From Gammaproteobacteria bacterium (GTDB taxonomy: Bacteria; Pseudomonadota; Gammaproteobacteria; Ga0077536): 64,000 nucleotides of DNA. A model generated the notes under the pieces. That model was not told the DNA's origin, did no database searches, and saw only the letters and a program-made list of their open reading frames with translations. The translations under genes were made by a program, and so were the position numbers. Location: positions 17,703 to 81,702 of the forward strand of contig JADLGE010000088.1 in NCBI GenBank assembly GCA_020849475.1, written 5' to 3'. How positions within the stretch are numbered: the stretch's first letter is position 1; the number at the start of each line of letters is the position of its first letter. Shown piece by piece: positions 38,642 to 47,943 of the stretch.

Positions 38642-39871
38642 ATCCTGTAACGACGTCCAGATCTGATCGAATTCCTGGTGATGATCGCTGAAGAGCTCGA
38701 TGAGCTTCGGATCGAAATGCCCATGGGGATCGATGCGCTCGTCGCCCTTGGTCAGGATGCTGACCGCCTGCGCATGGGAAAACGACGGCTTGTAGGGACG
38801 CTCCGAACGTAGCGCGTCGTAGATGTCGGCGAGCTGCACGATGCGTGCCGACATTGGAATGTTGTCGCCGGCAATCTTGTTCGGGTAGCCGGTGCCGTCC
38901 CACTTCTCGTGATGATAGAGCGCTATCTCGGCGCCAAGCGAGAGGCGCGGCGAGGCGGTCAGGATCTGGTAGCCGTACTCGGTATGGCGATTCATTTCCT
39001 CGCGCTCGTCCGGCGTCAACGGACCTTTCTTCTTCAGCACCGCCGCATCCACGCTCATCTTGCCGACGTCATGCAGCTGCGCGCTGTAACGCAGTTCCTC
39101 GCACCAGTCGTCGTCCAGCCCCAGGCGCTTGGCGATGGCGTAGCTGTATTCGTTGACGCGGATGATGTGGTTGCCGGTCTCCTCGTCATGAATTTCGGCG
39201 GCGCGGGCGAGCAGGGTGACCGACACCTTGAAGGCGGCCTCGGTCTCTTCCTGCAGGGCGGCGATGCGTGCGCGCTGTTCGGCGAGCTGGCGATTGCGGG
39301 TCGAGAGGGTTTTGTTCTTGGCGCGAATCTGGTCGAGCATCTCGGCGCGCTCGATGGAGTGACCCACCACGCGCGCTATCGGCGCCACCAGCTGTTCGAC
39401 GTCCCGCGGAAAGGCCGACAGCTTGCGGCTCTTGCCGGTGCGGCGGTTGATCAACTGCACGACGCCAATCACATCGTTCTGCAGGTTGCGCAGCGGAAAG
39501 CAGAACATCGAATGGGTCTTGTAATTGCGCCGTTCGAATTTGGGGTCGAACTTGTAGGGGCTGCGCGGTGGAATCTTGTAGACGTCGTCGATGAGCACGG
39601 TGCGGCCCTTGTGCGCGACGTAGCCGGCGATGGTGCCGGAGCCGATGGGCACGATGAAATCCGCGCTTTTGACCTTGATGGCGTCGTTCTGAATGCTGGC
39701 CGGTTCCAGCCAGCGGGCGCGGCCGCGGGAGCGGGCGATGAAAATGGTGCCGGCCTCGGCGCCGGTCATGAGCCGGCTTTTTTGCAGCACCTTGTCCAGC
39801 AGTTGGCTTGCCGACTGGTTCTTCTGACCTTCGACAAACTGCAGAAACTCGAGAACCAGGTCTGAACTCAC
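38639..39871 (-). CDS. GAF-HD-GYP cyclic-di-GMP phosphodiesterase
   Basis: 410 residues, cytoplasmic. The N-terminal GAF domain (about residues 15-170: AGTIFIARSRGRARWL, THSMFCFPLRN, VIGVVQLINRRTGKS) is linked by a coiled coil (KNKTLSTRNRQLAEQRARIA) to a complete HD-GYP domain: AAEIHDEETGNHI, QLHDVGKMSVD, and YHHEKWDGTGYPN with the diagnostic GYP. Expected to hydrolyse c-di-GMP in response to a small ligand. GTG 39871 is preferred: GAGGA lies 7 bases before it and the protein starts VSSDLVLEFLQF. Divergent from ileS. Confidence 0.92.
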   Translation of the reverse strand: MSSDLVLEFLQFVEGQKNQSASQLLDKVLQKSRLMTGAEAGTIFIARSRGRARWLEPASIQNDAIKVKSADFIVPIGSGTIAGYVAHKGRTVLIDDVYKIPPRSPYKFDPKFERRNYKTHSMFCFPLRNLQNDVIGVVQLINRRTGKSRKLSAFPRDVEQLVAPIARVVGHSIERAEMLDQIRAKNKTLSTRNRQLAEQRARIAALQEETEAAFKVSVTLLARAAEIHDEETGNHIIRVNEYSYAIAKRLGLDDDWCEELRYSAQLHDVGKMSVDAAVLKKKGPLTPDEREEMNRHTEYGYQILTASPRLSLGAEIALYHHEKWDGTGYPNKIAGDNIPMSARIVQLADIYDALRSERPYKPSFSHAQAVSILTKGDERIDPHGHFDPKLIELFSDHHQEFDQIWTSLQD

Positions 39872-39989
39872 GCGCAATCCTCGTGGTGATTCTTGATCGG
39901 GCCGGGCCCTCGCTGCGGGGCCGTCAAACCATAGCACAAAGTGTGCGGCGCCAAGAGTGTGCGGGGGCCGCGCGCGAGGCGGCTTCGGC

Positions 39990-39995
39990 TATAAT
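39990..39995 (+). promoter_or_regulatory. -10 element of the ileS promoter
   Basis: A consensus TATAAT lies 48 bases before the ileS ATG in the divergent gap with the HD-GYP gene. No recognisable -35. Confidence 0.5.
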
Positions 39996-40043
39996 CCCGG
40001 CCGCCGGAATATCCCCATCATCAGCACGAAGCCGACACGGTTC

Positions 40044-43000
40044 ATGACCACTTCCTTTCTTGAAATCAAGGCACTCGATCTGCCGCAGCTTGAGCAGGCC
40101 ATGCTCGACATCTGGGCCGCCGAGGACACCTTCGCCGCCAGTATCTCTTCGCGTGCCGATGCGCCGTCCTTCACCTTCTACGAAGGACCACCGACCGCCA
40201 ACGGCAGGCCGGGCATCCACCATGTGCTGGGGCGCACCATCAAGGACGTGTTCTGTCGCTACAAGACCCTGAAAGGCTATCGCGTCGAGCGCAAGGGCGG
40301 CTGGGATACCCACGGTTTGCCGGTCGAGATTGAAGTCGAAAAAGAACTGGGCCTGGACGGCCGCGCGGAAGTCGAGAAATACGGCATCGAAGCGTTCAAC
40401 GCCGCCTGTCGCGCCAGCGTGTTGCGCTACAAGAAGGACTGGGACGAACTGACGCGCCGCATCGGCTACTGGGTCGATCTGGAAACGCCCTACGTCACCT
40501 TCCACAACGAGTACATCGAATCGGTGTGGTGGCTGTTGAAGCAGATGTACGAGCGCGATCTGCTGTTCAAGGGTTACAAGATCCAGTGGTACAGCCCCGG
40601 CAGCGGCACGGTGCTGTCGTCCCATGAAGTGAGCCTGGGTTACGAGGAAGTGACCGACCCCAGCGTCTACGTGCGCTTTCGCGACGCCGAGGACGCGGGT
40701 CTCTCCTATCTGGCCTGGACCACCACGCCCTGGACCTTGCCGTCCAATGTCGCGCTGGTGGTGGGTGAGGAACTCGATTACGTGACGGTGCAGCAGGGCG
40801 AGGAGCGCCTGGTGCTGGCGACCGCGCGCCTCGCGGCGCTGGAGGGCGAGTACGCGGTGCTCGAACACCATCGCGGTCGCGACTTGATGGGCCGGCGCTA
40901 CCAGCCGCTGTATCGCGTCGAAGGAGTGGACTACCCGGCCGACTGCTGGCGCATCGCCAGCGCCGACTATGTGACCGTCGAGGACGGCACGGGCATGGTG
41001 CATATCGCGCCGGCCTTCGGCGCCGAGGACTACGAGGTGGGTCGTCGCGAGAACCTGCCGATGGTCAACCCGGTCGCGCCGGACGGCAAGTTCACTGCCG
41101 CCGTGCCGCTGGTCGCGAACCTGTGGTTCAAGGACGCCGACAAACCGATCATGCGCGATCTGAAAGAGCGCGGCCTGCTCTACAAGCGTGTCGATTACCT
41201 GCACAACTATCCCCATGACTGGCGCAAGGGCACGCCGCTCATGAGCTACCCGGTCGAATCCTGGTTCGTGCGCACCACTGCCGAGAAGGACCGCCTGGTC
41301 AATCTCAACCAGACCATCCACTGGCATCCGCCCGCCATTCGCGATGGCCGCTTCGGCAACTGGCTTGAGAACAACGTCGACTGGGCGCTGTCACGCAAGC
41401 GCTATTGGGGCACGCCGCTGCCGATCTGGGTGTCGGACGCGCCGGGCTCAAGTTATTTCGAAGTGATCGGTTCCATCGCCGAACTGCGCGAGAAGTGTGG
41501 CAAGGACTTGCCGGAAGGCGATGCGCTCGACCTGCATCGACCGTTCGTCGATGCCTACACCTGGCCGGCGCCGGACGGCGGCACCATGCGCCGCGTGCCT
41601 GACGTGCTCGACGTGTGGTTCGATTCGGGCGCCATGCCGTTCGCGCAATGGCATTACCCGTTCGAGAACAAGGAAGCCTTCGAGCGCAATTTCCCGGCGG
41701 ATTTCATCTGCGAAGGTGTCGATCAGACGCGTGGCTGGTTCTACACCCTGCATGCCATCGCGACCCTGGTGAAGCACGACGTCGCGTTCAAGAACGTGGT
41801 AGTGAACGGGCTCATTCTCGACGAGAAAGGCGAGAAAATGTCCAAGTCCAAGGGCAACACCATCAACCCCATGGAGGTGGTGGGCCGCTACGGCGCCGAC
41901 GTCGTGCGCTGGTACATGATGAGTAACTCGCCACCGTGGGACAACATGAAGTTCGCCGAGCGCGGCCTGGCTGAAACCCGCGGCAAGTTCTTTGGCACCA
42001 TCGAGAACGTCTACCGTTTCATGGCGAGCTACGCCAACATCGATGGCTTCGTCGGCTCGGAAGCGCCGATTCCGGCGCGTGAACGCAGTGAGCTCGACCA
42101 GTGGATCCTGAGCCGTCTGAATTCCACCATCGCGCTCGCCGATCAGTCTCTCGAAAGCTACGACTGCACGCGCGCCGCGCGCGCCATGGAGCAGTTCGTC
42201 GAAGAGCTTTCCAACTGGTATATCCGCCGTTCGCGGCCGCGCTTCTGGGCGGCCAAGAAGGCCAGCGCCAGCACCGAGACGGTGTCCGTGCACGACAAGC
42301 TCGCCGCCTACCAGACCACCTTCGACTGCCTTTTCGGTCTCGCGGTCATGATGAGTCCGGTGGCGCCGTTCTTCGCCGACTGGCTGTATCGTCGTCTGAA
42401 CGAAGTGGTCAAGCGCGACGCCGCGCCGTCGGTGCATCTCGCGCGTTTCCCGGTGGCCGATGAGAGCGTCATCGATGCCGGTCTCGAAGCGCGCATGGAG
42501 CTCGCGCGCACCGTCGTGCAGCTGGTGCTGCTGCTGCGCAATCGCAGCCACATCAACGTGCGCCAGCCGCTGTCGCGCATGCTGCTGGTCATCGGCCATG
42601 CGGTTGAGCAGGCGGAAGTCGAACGGGTGCGCGACATCATTCTCGATGAAGTGAACGTGCGCGCCATCGAATACATCGCCGACTCCAGCGGTGTGGTGAA
42701 GTGCTCGGCCAAGGCCGACTTCAAGAAGCTCGGGCCGCGCCTCGGCAAACAGATGAAGGCGGTGGCGGCGCGGATTGCCGCGCTCGGCGACGCCGAGATT
42801 CGCGCGTTCCAGGCCGCTGGCAAGATAGACGTGACGGTCGATGGCGCCGTCATCGAGGTTGGCGCTGACGAGGTCGATATCCTGTCGGAGGAGATCGGCG
42901 CGTGGACCGTGGCCCAGGATGGCGGCATCACCGTCGCGCTCGACGTGCAGATTGATGACGAGCTGCGCGCCCAGGGCCATGCCCGTGAAGTGGTCAACCG

Positions 43001-43232
43001 CATCCAGGGCATGCGCAAGACGGCGGATCTCGATCTCACCGATCGCATCCGCGTGCAGTACCAGGCGTCGACGGCGCTGGCGGCGTCGACGGCGGCCAAT
43101 CGCGATTTCATCTGTCGCGAGACGCTGGCGATGGAACTCGCCGAAGCAGCGGAGCCAAAGGGTGACTGGGCGGAGCGCTTCGAGATCGGTGACGAATCCA
43201 TCGTGGTCGCCATCACGCGTTCTGCGGTATAA
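40044..43232 (+). CDS. ileS: Isoleucyl-tRNA synthetase, long type-2 (IleS2-like) form
   Basis: 1062 residues, against about 940 for the usual gammaproteobacterial enzyme. The active-site segment FYEGPPTANGRPGIHHVLGR is the version seen in Bacteroidetes-type and other type-2 IleRS rather than the E. coli HLGH form. KMSKS is GEKMSKSKGN; the editing domain contains GTGMVHIAPAFG. The C-terminal 250 residues hold the extra type-2 domains (LDVQIDDELRAQGHAREVVN). Type-2 enzymes are often naturally tolerant to mupirocin. The usual ribF-ileS-lspA context is missing; an mlaC-like gene follows. ATG 40044 is the first consistent with the family. Confidence 0.95.
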   Translation: MTTSFLEIKALDLPQLEQAMLDIWAAEDTFAASISSRADAPSFTFYEGPPTANGRPGIHHVLGRTIKDVFCRYKTLKGYRVERKGGWDTHGLPVEIEVEKELGLDGRAEVEKYGIEAFNAACRASVLRYKKDWDELTRRIGYWVDLETPYVTFHNEYIESVWWLLKQMYERDLLFKGYKIQWYSPGSGTVLSSHEVSLGYEEVTDPSVYVRFRDAEDAGLSYLAWTTTPWTLPSNVALVVGEELDYVTVQQGEERLVLATARLAALEGEYAVLEHHRGRDLMGRRYQPLYRVEGVDYPADCWRIASADYVTVEDGTGMVHIAPAFGAEDYEVGRRENLPMVNPVAPDGKFTAAVPLVANLWFKDADKPIMRDLKERGLLYKRVDYLHNYPHDWRKGTPLMSYPVESWFVRTTAEKDRLVNLNQTIHWHPPAIRDGRFGNWLENNVDWALSRKRYWGTPLPIWVSDAPGSSYFEVIGSIAELREKCGKDLPEGDALDLHRPFVDAYTWPAPDGGTMRRVPDVLDVWFDSGAMPFAQWHYPFENKEAFERNFPADFICEGVDQTRGWFYTLHAIATLVKHDVAFKNVVVNGLILDEKGEKMSKSKGNTINPMEVVGRYGADVVRWYMMSNSPPWDNMKFAERGLAETRGKFFGTIENVYRFMASYANIDGFVGSEAPIPARERSELDQWILSRLNSTIALADQSLESYDCTRAARAMEQFVEELSNWYIRRSRPRFWAAKKASASTETVSVHDKLAAYQTTFDCLFGLAVMMSPVAPFFADWLYRRLNEVVKRDAAPSVHLARFPVADESVIDAGLEARMELARTVVQLVLLLRNRSHINVRQPLSRMLLVIGHAVEQAEVERVRDIILDEVNVRAIEYIADSSGVVKCSAKADFKKLGPRLGKQMKAVAARIAALGDAEIRAFQAAGKIDVTVDGAVIEVGADEVDILSEEIGAWTVAQDGGITVALDVQIDDELRAQGHAREVVNRIQGMRKTADLDLTDRIRVQYQASTALAASTAANRDFICRETLAMELAEAAEPKGDWAERFEIGDESIVVAITRSAV

Positions 43233-43260
43233 GGCAATGAGGCAAGCGAGGGTGCGCGAC

Positions 43261-43890
43261 ATGTGGCAGGCAATGGGAACCGTGCGCACTGTGATGCGCG
43301 TGGTCGCGGTGGTCTCGCTGGTGCTGCTGACGGCGCCGGTGATGGCCGCCAGCACACCGACCGATACCGTCAAGGACGCCATCAACCAGGTCATCGCCGA
43401 ATTGAAGGGCCACAGCCTCGAGCGCGAACAGCGCTGGGCCAGCATCGGCCGCATCATCAACGACCGCTTCGATTTCCGCAGCATGTCGCAGAGCGTGCTG
43501 GCGACCAACTGGCAGGACGCGACCACCGAAGAGAAGCGTCAGTTCGTCGAATATTTCTCCCAGTACCTCGAAGACACCTACCGCACCAAGATTGAGTCCT
43601 ACTCCGATCAGCGCGTCGAATACATCGCCGAGCAGGTCCGCAAGGACCGCGCCACCGTCGACACCGCGGTCGTCACCAGCGACAAGCGCATTCCCATCAC
43701 CTACCGATTGAAGTTCACCAAGGGCGAGTGGGTCGCCTACGATGTCGTCATCGAAGGCGTGAGCCTGGTGAACAACTACCGCAGCACCTTCAGCGCGATT
43801 GTGAAAGCCGGCGGCATGGACGGCCTCTTGACCGATCTCGAAGGACGCATCTCCGATTACAAGGCCAAGCATGGCGGGTTGCCGCCCTGA
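43261..43890 (+). CDS. MlaC/Ttg2D-like periplasmic phospholipid-binding protein
   Basis: 209 residues. A signal peptide ends TAPVMAA, followed by the MlaC domain: QRWASIGRIINDRFDFRSMS, FVEYFSQYLEDTYRTKI, ITYRLKFTKGEWVAYDVVIE and GVSLVNNYRSTFSAIV. MlaC shuttles phospholipids between MlaA/OmpC and the MlaFEDB transporter. No other mla gene is nearby, so it may be an orphan paralogue. Start ambiguous: ATG 43237, 43261 or 43291 all precede the signal peptide. Confidence 0.88.
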   Translation: MWQAMGTVRTVMRVVAVVSLVLLTAPVMAASTPTDTVKDAINQVIAELKGHSLEREQRWASIGRIINDRFDFRSMSQSVLATNWQDATTEEKRQFVEYFSQYLEDTYRTKIESYSDQRVEYIAEQVRKDRATVDTAVVTSDKRIPITYRLKFTKGEWVAYDVVIEGVSLVNNYRSTFSAIVKAGGMDGLLTDLEGRISDYKAKHGGLPP

Positions 43891-43921
43891 CCGTGCATGG
43901 CTGCACGCCTGTGCCCCTGGT

Positions 43922-43993
43922 TCGAATGTCAGACTGAAGTCCGACCCATGGCGAGAGGGCATTCATTGTGGGTCAGACTTCAGTCTGACATTC
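43922..43993. repeat. REP-like inverted pair, family B (BIME-like)
   Basis: Two palindromic units face each other: TGTCAGACTGAAGTCCGACC and GGTCAGACTTCAGTCTGACA, spaced by about 20 bases, between the mlaC-like gene and xdhC. Confidence 0.85.
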
Positions 43994-44024
43994 AGCCCAC
44001 GGCACTCACCCCAATGTCGGAACC

Positions 44025-44984
44025 ATGCAGATGAGCCGCAGCGAAGTAGACATCATCGAACAGGGCCGGCGCTGGCTCGCCGATGGCGAACGCGTGGTGC
44101 TGGCGACCGTTGCCCACACCTGGGGCTCGTCGCCCCGACCGCCCGGCGCGGTGATGGTGATGAGCGATGGCGGGCGCATTGCCGGTTCGGTGTCCGGCGG
44201 CTGCATCGAAGAAGAACTGCTGGCACGGGTGCGTGAGAATTTCCCCGGCGATTTCGAAACGCTTGAATACCATTCCGACACCACGCGCAGCCTGCCCTGC
44301 GGTGGGCGATTGCTGCTGACCCTGGAACCCTTGGCGCAAGTGCCTGAACTGGCGCCCATGCTCGATACCCTGCGCGACGGCGCGGCGGTGGTGCGACGGC
44401 TCAATCTCGCCGATCGCAGCGTCAGCTGGGCGCCGGCCGATGACACGGCGCGCACCGTGCTCGACGGCCCGCTGTTGCAGGTGGTGTACGAGCCGGCCTG
44501 GCGTCTGCTGGTGGTGGGCGCCGGTGAACTCGCAGGCTGGGTGTGTCGCTATGCGCAGTTGCTCGATTACGCCATCGAAGTCTGCGAACCGCGCAGCGAG
44601 TATCGCGAAGGCTGGACCTTGCACGACTTCGCGGTCAGCGCCGACTATCCCGACGACTTCATCAGCGCGCGCAGCTGCGATGCGCACACCGCCATCGTCG
44701 CGCTTACCCATGACCCGAAGGTCGATGACCTCGCCATGCTGGAAGGCTTGCGCAGCCAGGCCTTCTATCTCGGTGCGCTCGGTTCGAAGCGCACCACCGC
44801 CAATCGCGCTGCGCGCCTGGTGGAACACTTCGGAATGGGCGACGACGACGTTCGACGTATCCGCGGCCCCATCGGCATCGATCTAAAGACGCGCAAGCCG
44901 GCCGAAATCGCGCTGGCGGTGATGACCGACATCACCGCCGCCCGCAACGGCGTGCGCATCAGCACTGAGCGGCTCGCGCCCTGA
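44025..44984 (+). CDS. XdhC/CoxI family molybdenum-hydroxylase accessory protein
   Basis: 319 residues. N-terminal XdhC_CoxI domain (LATVAHTWGSSPRPPGAVMV, GSVSGGCIEEELL) and C-terminal Rossmann-like domain (LLVVGAGELAGWVCRYAQLL, FYLGALGSKRTTANRAARL, IGIDLKTRKPAEIALAVM). XdhC binds Moco, promotes its sulfuration and inserts it into xanthine-dehydrogenase-type enzymes. It is followed 20 bases later by a MocA-like gene, the usual maturation pair, but no hydroxylase gene is in the window. ATG 44025 or 44031 could be used. Confidence 0.92.
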   Translation: MQMSRSEVDIIEQGRRWLADGERVVLATVAHTWGSSPRPPGAVMVMSDGGRIAGSVSGGCIEEELLARVRENFPGDFETLEYHSDTTRSLPCGGRLLLTLEPLAQVPELAPMLDTLRDGAAVVRRLNLADRSVSWAPADDTARTVLDGPLLQVVYEPAWRLLVVGAGELAGWVCRYAQLLDYAIEVCEPRSEYREGWTLHDFAVSADYPDDFISARSCDAHTAIVALTHDPKVDDLAMLEGLRSQAFYLGALGSKRTTANRAARLVEHFGMGDDDVRRIRGPIGIDLKTRKPAEIALAVMTDITAARNGVRISTERLAP

Positions 44985-45004
44985 ACGAGCCACGGTTTCC
45001 GCCC

Positions 45005-45559
45005 TTGACCGGCGTGCTGCTGGCAGGCGGCGCGGCGCGGCGTTTTGGCGGCAACAAGCTGCTGGCCACGCTCGCCAACGGTGACGTGGTGGGCCTGAGC
45101 GCCGCGGCGCATCTGGCGAGCGCCGTCGAACGGATGGTGGTGGTGGTGCGCGCCGGCGACGAAGCCAATCGCGCCGCCTTCAGCGCCGCCGGCTATGAAG
45201 TCGTGCCCTGCCTCGATGCCGACAAAGGCATGGGGCACAGCCTCGCCTGCGGCGTGGCCGCGACGCGCGACAGCGCCGCCTGGATGGTGGCGCTCGCCGA
45301 CATGCCGTCCATAGACCCTGCCACCCTGCGCCTGCTCGCAGCCTGCTGGCGACGAGAAGACAGCATCATCCTGCCGCGCTGTGGCGCGTCGGCCGGCCAC
45401 CCGGTGATCTTTCCTGCGCGCTTCGGTGAAGAACTCATGACCCTACACGGCGACCGTGGCGCACGCCGTGTGCTCGACGCCCACGAGCACGAGATCTACG
45501 AATTCATCACCGACGATCGTGGCGTTCTCTACGACGTCGATACGCCGGCTGATTTGTAA
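45005..45559 (+). CDS. mocA: MocA-like molybdenum cofactor nucleotidyltransferase
   Basis: 184 residues. The nucleotide-binding LLAGGAARRFGGNKLL, MVALADMPSIDP and GHPVIFPARFGEEL match MobA-like cytidylyltransferases that turn Moco into MCD for xanthine-dehydrogenase-family enzymes. The start codon is TTG at 45005, giving TGVLLAGG directly; no better start is seen. Coupled to xdhC, and followed by a family B repeat pair. Confidence 0.88.
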   Translation: MTGVLLAGGAARRFGGNKLLATLANGDVVGLSAAAHLASAVERMVVVVRAGDEANRAAFSAAGYEVVPCLDADKGMGHSLACGVAATRDSAAWMVALADMPSIDPATLRLLAACWRREDSIILPRCGASAGHPVIFPARFGEELMTLHGDRGARRVLDAHEHEIYEFITDDRGVLYDVDTPADL

Positions 45560-45586
45560 ATATCGCCGGCCGCGATGGCCATCCTT

Positions 45587-45661
45587 GTGAGTCAGACTTC
45601 AGTCTGACAGTCAGGGACGTTGCAGCAACGCAGTAAATGTCAGGCTGAAGTCTGCCCCACA
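45587..45661. repeat. REP-like inverted pair, family B
   Basis: GAGTCAGACTTCAGTCTGAC and TGTCAGGCTGAAGTCTGCCC face each other across about 24 bases between the convergent ends of mocA and the GGDEF-EAL gene. Confidence 0.85.
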
Positions 45662-45680
45662 GAGAATGGGAAAAAGAGCT

Positions 45681-47813
45681 CTACAGCGAAGTGATCGAAG
45701 CTATCGGTTCCGGTCTCCCCACCGCGTAGCCCTGCACATAATCCACGCCCAGCGTGCGCAACAACTCGATGGTCGCGCCGCTCTCGACGAATTCGGCCAC
45801 GGTCTGTTTGCCGAGCAGGTGACCGATGTCGTTGATGGAGCGCACCATCGCGTAGTCGATGGAATCGCTGTCCATGTCGCGCACGAAGGCGCCATCAATC
45901 TTGAGATAGTCGACCGGTAACTGCTTCAGGTAGGCGAGCGAGGAAAAGCCGCTGCCGAAGTCATCGAGCGCGAAGCGGCAGCCGCATTGCTTCAAACGTT
46001 CGATGAACTGCGTGGCGCCGACCAGGTCGGCGATGGCGGCGGTTTCAGTGATCTCGAAGCAGATCTTGCTGGCCGGCACCGCGCCCGGTGCAAAGGCGGC
46101 GAGGATGAAGTCCAGCATGTCGGCATTGCCGATGGACTTGCCCGACAGGTTGATGCTGACCTGCCCGATTTCGTGCAGCGTGAGCGGGCGCGCCGTCAGC
46201 CAGTTGAAAACGCTTTCGATCACCCAGCGATCGATGCGGCAGGAAAGGTTGTAGCGCTCGGCGGCCGGCAGGAACTCGCCGGGCAGGATCAACACGCCCT
46301 GTTCATCGCGCATGCGCAGCAGGATCTCGAAATGCGCGCCGTCCTGTTCGATGCCGAGCGGCGCAATGCGCTGACACACGAGTTCCAGGCGATTCTCGTT
46401 CATGGCCTGGTTGATACGCGCCGCCCAGCGCATTTCGCCATGACGCAACTGCACCGGCAGGTTGTCGAGTTCGTAGGTGTGTACGCAGTTGCGGCCTGAA
46501 TCCTTGGCCGCATAGCAGGCGGTGTCGGCGAGACTCAGCACTTCGCCGGGCGTATCACTGGCGTCATTGACCGGCACGATGCCAATGCTGACCGACACCG
46601 AGTAGCTGCGGCCCTGCCAATGGAATACATGCTGCTCGATGACGCGGCGCAGGTTTTCCGCCGTGTGTTGGGCAAGACCCACCGGGCAGTCTTCCAGAAG
46701 AACCGCAAACTCATCGCTGCCGATGCGTGCAATGGTGTCGCGTTTGCGCGCGGCATCCTTGATGAGATGGGCAATCTGGCGCAGCAGTTCATCACCGGCC
46801 GCCGAGCCGCAACTGTCATTGATGAGCTTGAACTGATCGAGATCGAGAATCGCCAGCGCATGTTCGGTGTGCTCGCTGTGGGCGCTCTCGATGACCTGCG
46901 TGAGGCGCGCTTCCAGGGTCTTGCGATTGGCGAGGTGGGTGAGTTCGTCGTGACGGGTCTGAAAACTCAGCATCTCGCTCAGGCGATAGGCATCGTCGAT
47001 GTCTTCGCAGGTCAGCAGCACCAGATCCAAGCCGCTGTCGCGCACCGCGCGCGCGCTGTTGCGCATCCACATCACATCGCCATTCTTCTTCACCTGGCGG
47101 ATGTCCCAGCGGTGCACGCGGCCCGGCATGTCGCGCGCGGCGGCGAGATTCTCCTGTGCGATGGCGCGGTCTTCGGGCACGTACAAATCGAGCATTGAGC
47201 GGCCGAGCAGGGCGCGCGCTTCATAGCCCAGGTAGCGCGCGCCGAAGTGATTGGTGTGCAGCACCACGCCGTCCGGTGACAGCGCAAAGCAGGTCATGGG
47301 CGTGTGATCGTGCAGCACGTCGAAGGGAATGCCGCGTGGGCCAATGATCGCGGCGCCGGGCAGGTGTCCGCCGTGCTGGTGCAAGGCCTGGGTCTCACGC
47401 AGCAGCGCGCTCTGGGTGCGCAGGCGCGCGACGGTGTCGCGCAAGGTCAATTGGGTTTTGATACGCGCCAGCAATATCGGCAGGTCGCCCGGCTTGACGA
47501 TGTAATCGTTGGCGCCCAGTTCCAGCGTGCGTTCAATGTCACCGCGATCATTGCTGGCGGCCAGCACGATCACCGGCAACTGGGTCTGGCTGTAGCGCTC
47601 GCGCAATCTGCGCAGCACTTCCTCGCCGCGCATGTCGGGCATCTGCAGGTCGAGGATGACGAGATCGAACGCACGCCGCGCCACCAGGGCCAGCGCCGAC
47701 GGACCGTCGGCGGCGGTAACGACATCGAAGCCGTTGGCGCCGAGGCGCATGGAAATGGCTTTGCGTATGGTGGCGTTGTCATCGACAGCCAGCACGGCCG
47801 CGGCGGCGCTCAT
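45681..47813 (-). CDS. Response regulator with PAS, GGDEF and EAL domains
   Basis: 710 residues, cytoplasmic. Receiver domain 1-125 with phospho-acceptor Asp in VILDLQMPDM and Lys in YIVKPGD. PAS domain near 175-290 (MTCFALSPDGVVLHTN). GGDEF domain with ARIGSDEFAVLL, so the signature is GSDEF; an RxxD I-site (RKRD) precedes it by five residues. EAL domain with FEILLRM (EIL instead of EAL), FEITETAAI, ALDDFGSGFSSLAYLKQLPV and LKIDGAF, so catalytic residues look kept. Likely a phosphodiesterase with a weak or regulatory GGDEF domain. ATG 47813 has GGGAGAG before it. Confidence 0.92.
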   Translation of the reverse strand: MSAAAAVLAVDDNATIRKAISMRLGANGFDVVTAADGPSALALVARRAFDLVILDLQMPDMRGEEVLRRLRERYSQTQLPVIVLAASNDRGDIERTLELGANDYIVKPGDLPILLARIKTQLTLRDTVARLRTQSALLRETQALHQHGGHLPGAAIIGPRGIPFDVLHDHTPMTCFALSPDGVVLHTNHFGARYLGYEARALLGRSMLDLYVPEDRAIAQENLAAARDMPGRVHRWDIRQVKKNGDVMWMRNSARAVRDSGLDLVLLTCEDIDDAYRLSEMLSFQTRHDELTHLANRKTLEARLTQVIESAHSEHTEHALAILDLDQFKLINDSCGSAAGDELLRQIAHLIKDAARKRDTIARIGSDEFAVLLEDCPVGLAQHTAENLRRVIEQHVFHWQGRSYSVSVSIGIVPVNDASDTPGEVLSLADTACYAAKDSGRNCVHTYELDNLPVQLRHGEMRWAARINQAMNENRLELVCQRIAPLGIEQDGAHFEILLRMRDEQGVLILPGEFLPAAERYNLSCRIDRWVIESVFNWLTARPLTLHEIGQVSINLSGKSIGNADMLDFILAAFAPGAVPASKICFEITETAAIADLVGATQFIERLKQCGCRFALDDFGSGFSSLAYLKQLPVDYLKIDGAFVRDMDSDSIDYAMVRSINDIGHLLGKQTVAEFVESGATIELLRTLGVDYVQGYAVGRPEPIASITSL

Positions 47814-47943
47814 CCGATTTTCTCTCCCCATTACGCAGCCCGTGGGCAGCGGGCTTGGCGACACCTTCCCGGCAGCGCGCGTGACGGTGGCACGCAGACC
47901 GGGACTGTGGATGGACGGAGTGTAGCGCCGCTTGCCGCGCGGG

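Noticed and set aside
41448..43526. A 692-residue open frame antisense to ileS
   Set aside because: Opposite a complete synthetase; composition is typical of a shadow frame.
43910..43935. GGTTCGAATGTC, resembling a tRNA T-loop
   Set aside because: No acceptor, D-arm or anticodon arm can be folded around it; it is the edge of a family B repeat.
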